Shown here piece after piece: positions 8,663 to 16,232 of a DNA stretch of 64,000 nucleotides. The stretch lies in the NCBI RefSeq assembly GCF_018448935.1, contig NZ_RCWC01000012.1, positions 62,001 to 126,000 on the forward strand, in the 5' to 3' direction. Positions within the stretch are counted from its first letter, which is position 1. Each line of letters starts with the position of its first letter. This DNA comes from Photorhabdus noenieputensis. GTDB lineage: Bacteria; Pseudomonadota; Gammaproteobacteria; Enterobacterales; Enterobacteriaceae. Position numbers and translations under genes: made by a program. The notes below the pieces were generated by a model, which was not told the origin of the DNA, searched no databases, and worked only from the letters and a program-made list of their open reading frames with translations.

Positions 8663-9841
8663 TCACGGGTCATTTTCTCCATTAATCGAAATAGGCCCCC
8701 CTTGGCTGTCATAAAGCCCTTCCAATACCGGATGACCTGACTGGATACCGCTAACCAACGCTACATCACTGCGAGTCGCAAATATCTGAGTGCGAAAGCA
8801 CAACATAACAGCACAACCGACCGGAAATTCACCGCTCAGGGGGAAATGGTAATCAATACTGGTATCATCCATCGGTAACAAGTGAGTGGCGGTAATCTGG
8901 CCGTCTGGCAGGAGTACCAGCGCGTTATACGCCTGCCCACGACGGTAATAACCGCCCCCATAGCAGTAGCTGTTACCGTTAAATCGGTGGGATATTTCTG
9001 TCAGGTAGAGCATAGCAATGCGTTCTGGCTGCTCCCCACGATAATTGGCAAGGATTGTTCCTGTTAGCGCATGCCCAGGCTCGGTATGGGTAACACCATA
9101 CTTTGCCAGTAACGGCAGCGTGCTACAGCTTGACGCCGACGGCGCATTTATCTGCGTCACCTCAACCCCTGCCTGTCGCAAAATGTCTTTTGCTTTCAGT
9201 AAAGTAAATAAGTTTGGTGCCGGCAGTGTCTGCTGCTGGACGTCTTGCCACAACAGGCAAGGAAAATGTGTCAACCCTGTCAGTTTTACACCGGGCATCG
9301 CCATAATACGCTGAACGATGGTGTTCAATTCCGACAAATGAAAACCTGCTTCCTGACCAGGATATAAATGGTCATGATCATCATAGATTTTCAGCATAAT
9401 GCGTTGCACATTTCCCTCACGCTGCGCCAGACTGGAAATTTCCTCCGCTTTTTCTAAAGAAAATACTGTGATCACTTCCGGATGTTGCTGCATCACTGAG
9501 GAGACCATATTGCGAGGGATCTGTACCAAATGGCCTACATGAGTCACCGGGATCTTCCTGTTCATCAAGATCCTGGCTTCTTTAAAATCCACCGCGGTGA
9601 CGCCCTGATAACCCAGTTCTATCAGTTTACGCGCCAACCAAGCGTTACGCCCAACCTGTTTGGTCATCAGGTAGAGTGCAATACCATGATGCTCCGCTAC
9701 CGCAAGCAATCGTCTGGCATTGTCTAAAACCTGGTCAACGTCAATAACATAAGTATCTGGCAGTAAGGCTCCTCGCGCCCATAACATCTGGGCCGCCTCA
9801 ATCAATGCCGGATTTTGTTTGTTCAGCGCATGCATAAACAT
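8663..9841 (-). CDS. yhfX: YhfX-like alanine-racemase-fold PLP protein
   Basis: A 392-residue protein with an alanine racemase-type PLP barrel, matching YhfX. The N-terminus has YVIDVDQVLDNARRLL and LMTKQVGRNAWLARKL (probable PLP lysine in TKQ); later come VTHVGHLVQIP, HFPCLLWQ and GYYRRGQAYNALVLLPDG. AGGAGG lies 6 bp before the ATG at 9841. Its stop is 43 bp upstream of php, with no room for yhfW. Substrate unknown. Confidence 0.88.
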   Translation of the reverse strand: MFMHALNKQNPALIEAAQMLWARGALLPDTYVIDVDQVLDNARRLLAVAEHHGIALYLMTKQVGRNAWLARKLIELGYQGVTAVDFKEARILMNRKIPVTHVGHLVQIPRNMVSSVMQQHPEVITVFSLEKAEEISSLAQREGNVQRIMLKIYDDHDHLYPGQEAGFHLSELNTIVQRIMAMPGVKLTGLTHFPCLLWQDVQQQTLPAPNLFTLLKAKDILRQAGVEVTQINAPSASSCSTLPLLAKYGVTHTEPGHALTGTILANYRGEQPERIAMLYLTEISHRFNGNSYCYGGGYYRRGQAYNALVLLPDGQITATHLLPMDDTSIDYHFPLSGEFPVGCAVMLCFRTQIFATRSDVALVSGIQSGHPVLEGLYDSQGGPISINGENDP

Positions 9842-9954
9842 GCTGTACCTCCTGTACTTCTTCGGCGATCAATGCCACTACAAGACTTAGATGTTAAATC
9901 ATCATTTTTTTGAATATTTGATGGAAAAAAAATTCCCCTCATCTCTGTGATGGT

Positions 9955-10314
9955 TTAGCACTGCTCCTTCGCCGCCCAAAGGCTAAGCAAATTTGCCAGC
10001 AGGTATCCCTCCTCACAGGGATGTAATTGCACGTCAAAATGTGCCAACAACGAAGCGTTAACCGCTTGCAAATGAGAAAAAACTCTCGATTGACGTACTT
10101 CCATCAGCAGTTCAATATCCATTGAACTGATTTGTTCTCCCCGGCGTGAGCGCATCAACGCATTAGCCATATGTGTTATTACTATTTCCCCTAGTGCATT
10201 TCTGACAGGGATTTTCCAATCATTTTCAAGCTGCGCCACAACCTGTAACATGCCATCATAGATATCCTGATCTATGACATTTCCCTGGCAGAGTAGATTC
10301 AGTCGATTCTCCAT
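9955..10314 (-). CDS. yhfY: YhfY-like PRD-domain protein
   Basis: A 119-residue protein consisting of a single PTS-regulation-type (PRD) domain, with the segment VITHMANALMRSRRGEQI carrying the candidate phosphorylatable histidine. The start at 10314 (MENRLNLLCQG) is chosen because GGAGG lies 8 bp upstream and the length then fits YhfY (about 120 residues); the longer frame to 10377 would overlap yhfZ. It probably couples yhf expression to PTS phosphorylation together with YhfZ (inference). Confidence 0.85.
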   Translation of the reverse strand: MENRLNLLCQGNVIDQDIYDGMLQVVAQLENDWKIPVRNALGEIVITHMANALMRSRRGEQISSMDIELLMEVRQSRVFSHLQAVNASLLAHFDVQLHPCEEGYLLANLLSLWAAKEQC

Positions 10315-10342
10315 TTCGTGAACCTCCTCTATCCATGCCAAA

Positions 10343-11248
10343 TTAATAACTTGGGTCCTGCTGGCCTGACAGTACACGTTGTTGGTGAGCCAACAACTCT
10401 GTTTTATTCACCATTGTACGTAAAAGTTGTTGAATCAAAATGTCATCAGCTCTGGTTAAAACCACCGCTTCAGATGCCTGGATAAAACATGCACTTCCAC
10501 GAAGCGGTACTGCAATAAGTTCCCTGGAACTGAGTTCAGTTTCTCTGCTAACGTTCCAGATCACCGCGTCAATGTCACCTTTCGCTACCTTATACAGGCT
10601 CTCGTGGTAAGAGATATCCACCAACGTGATATCCAGCCCTGCAAAGTACACTTCGGTCATGATCTTCTGGTCGGCGGAACGCTGATCCAGCCCAACACGA
10701 CGGATATTATGTTCACCTCCTTTGCGATAAATCAGTTGGTGTGCGCCAACATAGGTATGTGGCCCCAATTCGAGTACCGCGCGAACATCTCCCTGTTCCA
10801 GATAAGTTTGCGCCGCCAAATGAGATACCACCGCCAAGTCATAAATACCATCACGTAAGCACTCTACCCTGGCATCTGAACCTCTCATGTGGGCGAAGTA
10901 AAACGGAATGCCTTCAAATTGCGCTTTCAGGCCGCTCGCTAATCCCTCATACAATCGGGTATAAGGCAACGGCATTGCGCAAACCACATTACTAATATCA
11001 GCATGGGCTAACAGCGCTTTGTGATCCACACTGACTAAATAGCTGCCATTGCGCCCCCGCCGTTCCACGTAAACCGCGCCAGAACTCTCCAATTTCTTTA
11101 ATGCAAACTGAACTAGCCCAACAGATAACCCATAATCAGATGACAGCTCTTCAATCGTCTTCAACCGACTACCACAATGCTCACCTAGCAGATAACGTGC
11201 CAAACACGCCTGAGCAACCCCCTCTTTTTTCAACAGCCCTCGACTCAT
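10343..11248 (-). CDS. yhfZ: YhfZ-like transcriptional regulator of the yhf operon
   Basis: A 301-residue regulator. The N-terminus has a winged helix (residues about 30-75, TIEELSSDYGLSVGLVQFALKKLESSGAV). The rest resembles a periplasmic-binding-like ligand domain (YGLASGLKAQFEGIPFYFAH, VGAHQLIYRKGG, GDIDAVIWNVS). It matches YhfZ and is the first gene of the minus-strand operon, so it is a likely local regulator. Its stop lies 28 bp before the yhfY start. The effector is unknown. Confidence 0.85.
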   Translation of the reverse strand: MSRGLLKKEGVAQACLARYLLGEHCGSRLKTIEELSSDYGLSVGLVQFALKKLESSGAVYVERRGRNGSYLVSVDHKALLAHADISNVVCAMPLPYTRLYEGLASGLKAQFEGIPFYFAHMRGSDARVECLRDGIYDLAVVSHLAAQTYLEQGDVRAVLELGPHTYVGAHQLIYRKGGEHNIRRVGLDQRSADQKIMTEVYFAGLDITLVDISYHESLYKVAKGDIDAVIWNVSRETELSSRELIAVPLRGSACFIQASEAVVLTRADDILIQQLLRTMVNKTELLAHQQRVLSGQQDPSY

Positions 11249-11400
11249 AATAATTCTTCATTTTTTTGAATGTATTTATATCTAATTTAAGCAGGCAAAT
11301 AACAATCGGAAAATGGCAAAAATGTGAATAAGGTCACGAATAAATAGATAATTTCCTGTAATTTCAATGAGTTTAGTTTGATAACTAATAATTTCTGTTT

Positions 11401-13086
11401 TTATGCTTTAGTCATGGTCGTTTCTGGACGCTTAAGTAATGCATAAATAAATCCTGCCAACAGGGTACCGGCAATAATCGATATCAAATAACCCACTATT
11501 GGTGTGATAGCGCCAGGGATCAACAGCACAAACAGGCCACCGTGCGGTGCCATTAACTGTGCACTCACTGCCATAGAGATCGCTCCCGTCACCGCACCGC
11601 CAGCGATACAACATGGGAGTACTCGCATCGGATCGCGGACAGCGAAAGGAATAGCGCCTTCGGAAATAAAACATAGGCCCAACACCAATGCAGCTTTACC
11701 ACTTTCCCGCTGAACGTTATCAAACTTCTGCCGGGCAATCAGGGTCGCCACTCCCATTGCCAACGGTGGAACCATCCCCGCAGCCATAATGGCAGCCATT
11801 GGCGCATAGGTTTGCGAGCTAAGCAAACCGACACCAAACGCATAGGCAGCTTTGTTTATCGCTCCCCCCATATCAGCGCACATCATCCCACCCAAAATGG
11901 CCCCTAGCAGCAGCGCGTTGGTTGTCCCCATATTAGAAAGCCAGTGCGTTAGCCCCGCCATGATACCGGCGACTGGTTTACCAATAACGTAGATCATAAT
12001 CAGGCCAGTGATCAGGCTGGCAAATAGCGGAATGATCAAAATCGGTTTCAACGCTGCCATACTTTGCGGCAATTTAACTTTGGTACTCAGTAATTTCGCT
12101 ATATAACCGGCGAGAAACCCCGCAATAATGCCGCCAATGAATCCCGCGTTCGTGCTGGTTGCCAACATGCCGCCAATTAAACCCGGTGTCAGACCTGGAC
12201 GATCAGCGATCGAGAAAGCAATGTAACCTGCCAGTACAGGGACCATCAGCGCAAAAGCTGAACCACCCCCAATTTGCATCAGCGCGGCTGCTAATGTACC
12301 CGGCTCTTTAAATGCAGTGATGCCAAAAGCAAATGACAGCGCGATACACAGACCTCCCGCCACTACCATCGGTAACATATAAGAAACGCCGGTCAACAGG
12401 TGACGATAGATGCCGCTATTCTCTTCTCCTTGTCCACTTTTAGTACTATTTTTTTGCGTACTATTCTGCCCTGTCGGCTGGAAAGGTTTAGCTTCGATCA
12501 GCGCTTTATCAAATTCTTGCGCCGTTTTCTTCAACGCTAGCCCGGTGGAGGTACGGTACATAGGTTTTCCTGCAAATTTCGCCAGATCTACGTCAATATC
12601 TGCAACGATCAGCACCAGATCCGCTTCTGCCACCTCTTCCGGTGTAATAACATTGCCCGCCCCTACCGAACCGCGAGTTTCCACCTTTACCCACCAACCG
12701 CGCTTTTTGGCTTCGATTTCGATAGCTTCAGCGGCCATAAAGGTATGTGCCACACCAGTAGGACAAGCAGTAACCGCGACAATGCGTTTTGTATCACAAT
12801 TGATGTCAGTTGCTGGTATCTGATACGGCTTCGCGTCAGTTTTTGCCCGCTGAAAGAAATTTTCCGGCGCATGCAACGCCTGTTCCGTGTCACCGAGATA
12901 AACAAGTTTACCGTTCAGTGCGTTATCGGCGGGGATGCGACTGCCGGTCACGACGACCAAATCGGCTTCCGCTGGATCTTCTGTTAGTATCAATCCGTTT
13001 TCCACCGCAGCGGCACTGAGGACTGTTTTCACCAGATAACTCCCGGCGAGTCCGAGTGAAGGATCAACGATAAGCAGCATTTTCAT
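11401..13086 (-). CDS. fruA: Fructose PTS transporter FruA (EIIB'BC)
   Basis: A 561-residue inner-membrane permease that phosphorylates fructose to fructose-1-phosphate during uptake. It matches E. coli FruA end to end: a degenerate IIB' domain at the N-terminus, the active IIB domain with phosphocysteine in VTACPTGVAHTFMAAEAIE, then the IIC membrane domain (GVSYMLPMVVAGGLCIALS, MAPHGGLFVLLIPGAITP). ATGs occur at 13089 and 13086; AGGAG is better spaced for the second. The 1-phosphofructokinase gene that normally precedes it is gone (see 13112-13156). Confidence 0.95.
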   Translation of the reverse strand: MKMLLIVDPSLGLAGSYLVKTVLSAAAVENGLILTEDPAEADLVVVTGSRIPADNALNGKLVYLGDTEQALHAPENFFQRAKTDAKPYQIPATDINCDTKRIVAVTACPTGVAHTFMAAEAIEIEAKKRGWWVKVETRGSVGAGNVITPEEVAEADLVLIVADIDVDLAKFAGKPMYRTSTGLALKKTAQEFDKALIEAKPFQPTGQNSTQKNSTKSGQGEENSGIYRHLLTGVSYMLPMVVAGGLCIALSFAFGITAFKEPGTLAAALMQIGGGSAFALMVPVLAGYIAFSIADRPGLTPGLIGGMLATSTNAGFIGGIIAGFLAGYIAKLLSTKVKLPQSMAALKPILIIPLFASLITGLIMIYVIGKPVAGIMAGLTHWLSNMGTTNALLLGAILGGMMCADMGGAINKAAYAFGVGLLSSQTYAPMAAIMAAGMVPPLAMGVATLIARQKFDNVQRESGKAALVLGLCFISEGAIPFAVRDPMRVLPCCIAGGAVTGAISMAVSAQLMAPHGGLFVLLIPGAITPIVGYLISIIAGTLLAGFIYALLKRPETTMTKA

Positions 13087-13111
13087 CATGCTTCTCCTGC
13101 TATTAGCTAAA

Positions 13112-13156
13112 TTAGGGTTGTAGATCGACGCGCGCCATTATCACAGTCAATTGGAG
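13112..13156 (-). pseudogene. fruK: Remnant 3' end of fruK (1-phosphofructokinase)
   Basis: The short fruB-fruA gap reads, on the minus strand, LQLTVIMARVDLQP then a stop. E. coli FruK ends in QLAAMMARVDLQPFN, so these are the last 14 or so codons of fruK. About 300 upstream codons are missing between the fruB stop (13161-13163) and this tail. The deletion is clean and leaves fruB and fruA intact and cotranscribed. Confidence 0.87.
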
Positions 13157-13160
13157 GTTT

Positions 13161-14288
13161 CTATTTACGCGGCTCCTCCCCCAAACCGGAAACAATCGCT
13201 TCACCAATGGCAGTTATCGCCTGCTGCGCATCATCACCATTAGCAGTAACATGCAGCCGATGCCCTTTTTTAGCACCCAATGACATGATTTTCATCAGAC
13301 TACGGCCGTTTACCGGTTGACCGGCACCATCAAGATTGATGATGGTAATTTCACTGGAAAATTGCCGGATAACATTAACCAGCACAGCGCCAGGACGAGT
13401 ATGTAAGCCATGTTCGTTGCATAGGACAAATTCCCCATTGGATATCGCGCTCTGCGCCTGTACGCCGCTGGTCAGTAATGCCAGCACTGTCGGCGCATCA
13501 GCTTTCAGCAAACATTCCGCTTTTTGTGCTAATAACAGGTTACTTAAGTGATGCAATACATTTAGCGGCTGGTCGTCGGCAACTGCAACGGTCAACAACA
13601 TCACTACTGGTTCGTTGTCCTGCGTGAACAATCGGCTCACTGCCACAGCGCTGGTTAAATTACCGTCGGGGCTATCGCTTAGCCAGATGCCCTGCCCAAG
13701 ATCCAACGGCTTACTGTTGATCACTTTGCTGACAAAGGTCGTATCCACAGCCCCCACTTGCTGTAACCGGCCAGCATTCAATGCCTGTAGTGTCATCAGA
13801 TCGCGGGCGTTAACATCTAGCGTAATCAGGCTGGTATCGAATTTAAACTCAGGTTGCTGAATTTCTCCCATTAGCAAGCTATGCAGTGCCTGTGCTGATT
13901 CAATTGTTCTTAGCTGCCTGGCAATACGATCATCGCTCAATAGGTGTGTTAACTGACGCAGTAATGCCAAATGCTCATCGGAACGTGCAGCGATACCAAT
14001 AACCACGTAACACATCGCTCCCTGATCCCATTCAACACCTTGTGAGAAATGAAATACCTGTACATCAGTTTTCATGACCAGCTCACGGGTATCTAGCGTG
14101 CCATGTGGAATGGCGATACCGTTGCCAAGGTAGGTGGAGATTTGCTTTTCACGTTGTAACATGCCGTCAACATAGGCATCACCGACGTTACCATTCGCGG
14201 CTAACATGGCCGCCACTTGGCGAATAGCATCCTCTTTACTGGTCGCACTTGCACCAGTATGGATATTTTGCAGAGACAACTGGAACAT
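13161..14288 (-). CDS. fruB: Fructose PTS diphosphoryl-transfer protein FruB (EIIA-M-HPr)
   Basis: A 375-residue cytoplasmic phosphocarrier that passes phosphate from enzyme I to FruA. Its EIIA domain carries His62 ([10 protein letters not shown]), the middle M segment is present ([15 protein letters not shown]), and the C-terminal FPr/HPr domain carries the active His at about 296 ([12 protein letters not shown]). Length and order match E. coli FruB (376). It is the first gene of the fru operon, with two Cra-like sites upstream. Confidence 0.95.
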   Translation of the reverse strand: MFQLSLQNIHTGASATSKEDAIRQVAAMLAANGNVGDAYVDGMLQREKQISTYLGNGIAIPHGTLDTRELVMKTDVQVFHFSQGVEWDQGAMCYVVIGIAARSDEHLALLRQLTHLLSDDRIARQLRTIESAQALHSLLMGEIQQPEFKFDTSLITLDVNARDLMTLQALNAGRLQQVGAVDTTFVSKVINSKPLDLGQGIWLSDSPDGNLTSAVAVSRLFTQDNEPVVMLLTVAVADDQPLNVLHHLSNLLLAQKAECLLKADAPTVLALLTSGVQAQSAISNGEFVLCNEHGLHTRPGAVLVNVIRQFSSEITIINLDGAGQPVNGRSLMKIMSLGAKKGHRLHVTANGDDAQQAITAIGEAIVSGLGEEPRK

Positions 14289-14312
14289 AATTTTCTCCCT
14301 ATTACCAAAAAT

Positions 14313-14324
14313 AGAAGCGTTTCA
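14313..14324. promoter_or_regulatory. Cra (FruR) operator-like site, proximal to fruB
   Basis: AGAAGCGTTTCA, read on the minus strand as TGAAACGCTTCT, fits the Cra pattern TGAAACGNTTCA except for the last base. It lies 24 bp upstream of the fruB start, as expected for the primary Cra-repressed operon, which is relieved by fructose-1-phosphate. Confidence 0.75.
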
Positions 14325-14379
14325 GTTTACGCAGAGAAAAAAGCATTAAGTCCAATAAAAAGAAAAAGAGATAAAAAAC

Positions 14380-14391
14380 TGAAACGTTTCA
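14380..14391. promoter_or_regulatory. Cra (FruR) operator-like site, distal to fruB
   Basis: TGAAACGTTTCA is a perfect 12-bp palindrome matching the Cra consensus, 67 bp upstream of the proximal site. Two sites ahead of fruB is also the arrangement in E. coli. Confidence 0.82.
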
Positions 14392-14400
14392 ACGAGTGTG

Positions 14401-14766
14401 GAACATGACTAATTTTCATTCAATACTTATGTGAAATAAAATCGCAATTTTTTGAGATTACTCACATTTTTCTTGCCTCGTTTTTTGCCTACCTCCGGTT
14501 TAAGAGATTTGGCAAATCGATAACTCATTTATGCTGATGAGAATGTCGATGTTGAGGGTTATGTACTTCACTTTTTTAACCGGCAAATGGTCGATGTCTA
14601 GAAGCTGCCTTATCGGATGAATACTGTCTCAGCAACGCCTGTGGTTTATGATATGCCGTTTCGTGAACGTTATACGTGGGTAGAGTTTATTGACTCAAAA
14701 ACAGGGGAAAATAAACAGAGATGGTCTTTATGTATGCGCCTTAACAGGCGCATACATCAGAATCGC
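14401..14766 (+). other. Intergenic stretch with an unidentified 53-codon frame
   Basis: No full gene is seen between the fru promoter and the recombinase. A 53-codon frame at 14617-14778 (MNTVSATPVVYDMPFRERY start) and a short open stretch ending at 14601 (YADENVDVEGYVLHFFNR) look like gene debris, but I do not recognise the parents. Confidence 0.4.
14730..14757 (-). terminator. Strong hairpin just after the recombinase gene
   Basis: ATGTATGCGCCT, loop TAAC, then AGGCGCATACAT gives a perfect 12-bp stem. It lies 10 bp beyond the recombinase stop. There is no clear U-tract on either strand, so it could be a Rho-assisted terminator or a small palindromic repeat. Confidence 0.5.
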
Positions 14767-15387
14767 TTATTCAGTTGAACAAGCATTTTCCTGTGGGACA
14801 TAATCAAAGTGTAATTCTCGTTGCCGATTCCTTTTTACACCCCAAACACCGTGGAAACGCTCCGCATTACTGGCGGTATATCGCACAGTATGGCGAATAT
14901 TACTGTGCCCAAGATAATCTTGTATCAACCGAGTATCTATCCCTCTATCCGCAAGCGCAAAACCACAGGCATGGCGCAACATGTGCGGATGCGAATCTAT
15001 GGAAATCTTAGCCAATCGTCCAAATTGGTTAATAAGTTGATAAACACGCTGGCGAGTCAGTGGGTTTCCGGTACGTGACAGAAACAACCAATCACTTTCT
15101 GCCCCTCGGAAGGTTTTACGGACTTTTAGCCACTCTTTGATCGCCTGGATTTCATAACCCAAAAGAGGATGAATAGTAGAAAATCCGCCTTTTAAACGCC
15201 GGATATACAAACTGCCATCATCCAAATCCAGATCAGATAACCGTAGATATCTGGCTTCACTAACACGTAAGCCATGAACAAAGCTCATGTATACCAGACA
15301 ATAGTCGCGCGCCCCATTAGGACTCTTTTTCGCCACTTCCAGTATTCTTTCCACTTCGTATTGCGTTAGATGTCTTCGTTGACCCAT
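14767..15387 (-). CDS. FimB/FimE-type tyrosine recombinase
   Basis: A 206-residue site-specific recombinase of the short FimB/FimE class, a catalytic domain with little N-terminal arm. Catalytic residues are visible in order: Arg in HGLRVSEARYL, Lys in RRLKGGFS, HxxR in PHMLRHACGF, His in LGHSNI, and the nucleophile Tyr in VRYTASNAERF. This family usually inverts promoter segments of fimbrial genes, but no fimbrial gene or paired inverted repeat is evident here. It abuts a decayed yhfS copy (shared base 15387), consistent with arrival by transfer or rearrangement. Confidence 0.9.
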   Translation of the reverse strand: MGQRRHLTQYEVERILEVAKKSPNGARDYCLVYMSFVHGLRVSEARYLRLSDLDLDDGSLYIRRLKGGFSTIHPLLGYEIQAIKEWLKVRKTFRGAESDWLFLSRTGNPLTRQRVYQLINQFGRLAKISIDSHPHMLRHACGFALADRGIDTRLIQDYLGHSNIRHTVRYTASNAERFHGVWGVKRNRQRELHFDYVPQENACSTE

Positions 15388-15647
15388 TATGGTCTATCCC
15401 AAATATTCTTTATTTTAACGCATGTAACACACTGCGTTATCTGTAACTGATTGAGACCCAGAACCAACCCTAAATCCCCCATAGTAAATAAACCTGCGCC
15501 GGAATGACGGCAGATGATTGTATGAAACCTCTGTTTCTGTACTTGATCTATGTTCAAGCTGCGTAACGGATAGATATTCAATGTCTGTTCTCCGGTAATC
15601 CCCCCTATTCTTACCATCACTAGGTTAAAAGAAAAATAGTGATTCAA
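15387..15647 (-). pseudogene. yhfS: N-terminal fragment of a second yhfS copy
   Basis: The frame contains LNIYPLRSLNIDQVQKQRF and GAGLFTMGDLGLVLGLNQLQ, which align with the first 55 or so residues of the intact YhfS at 4654-5751. The TTG start corresponds to Leu24 of the open frame, preceded by CCGGAGAA as in the intact gene. Similarity ends at about 15412, where the recombinase segment begins. This is a truncated, decayed duplicate. Confidence 0.88.
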
Positions 15648-15752
15648 TTAACCGATTCCTACCAAATAAGGCTTTTCGGCTAGAATTACCAACAAAAATC
15701 ACTGCAATAAGTTCAATAACCATTTTAACAAAAGGACGTGTCAGTCGATTAA
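15645..15752 (-). pseudogene. yhfT: C-terminal fragment of a second yhfT copy
   Basis: On the minus strand this reads NRLTRPFVKMVIELIAVIFVG, aligning with NRTAKRPLVEMAIGPIATIVVG at the end of intact YhfT. The DNA ATTCAATTAAC at 15643-15653 also matches the end of the intact gene (ATTCAATTAACTGATG). The yhfT-yhfS gap in this ghost copy lacks the ERIC, so the intact locus may have gained the element after the copies parted. Confidence 0.8.
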
Positions 15753-16232
15753 TTTCTGGTTCAAATCACTAAGGAAGGATGTTGAGATGTTGATGCAGCG
15801 ATGTTTGTCGGCTTCCGATAAACATTCAATCTCTCTACCTTGCCGGAAAAAACCCGGCAGGCAGCAAATTCAACAGACTGGTAACACCAATAGACGATCC
15901 TCTATGCAGAATGATCTGGTATATCAGCCAGATACAACATTCAGCTTTTCAAATCATCACCAGATTTCAGCCATGTCACCACCGTGATACTCTTTACTCT
16001 ACCTAAACTCCGAACATTATGACTCATTATTGCCCTCTTCTGCTAATCCTTTACAACAAAAATTGGTTTGCGAATGTACTCACATGTTTAAAAGTTACAT
16101 GTTACTTTTTTAGTTATTTGTTATTTAAAACAATCAGATAAGTGTCATTTTATCTTCCTATGCTGTTATTCTTAATCTGTATCTTTAGTTTTATGTAATC
16201 AAATAATATCCATAGCAAGGAACAGAAGTTTA
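15753..16232 (+). other. Upstream region of the alpha-glucoside PTS operon
   Basis: No convincing gene. A small hairpin TTGCCGG/CCGGCA occurs near 15839-15861, and a 20-bp palindrome at 16090-16109 is listed separately. The last 150 bp are AT-rich, fitting a promoter region. AAGGAACAG lies just before the ATG at 16233. Confidence 0.5.
16090..16109. promoter_or_regulatory. Palindromic operator candidate upstream of the alpha-glucoside PTS gene
   Basis: AAAAGTTACATGTTACTTTT is a near-perfect 20-bp palindrome (18 of 20 positions), about 125 bp before the permease start. It is a candidate binding site for the RpiR regulator at 19660-20436; that link is inference. Confidence 0.5.

Noticed and set aside
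10315-10377. Longer N-terminus of YhfY
   Set aside because: It would overlap yhfZ, while a strong GGAGG site fits the ATG at 10314 and the family length.
12410-12823. 137-codon frame on the plus strand
   Set aside because: It is antisense to fruA, which matches its family over its full length; codon pattern and composition follow fruA.
14617-14778. 53-codon frame as a genuine small gene
   Set aside because: It has no clear ribosome site, overlaps a strong hairpin and the recombinase end, and is not recognised; treated as debris.
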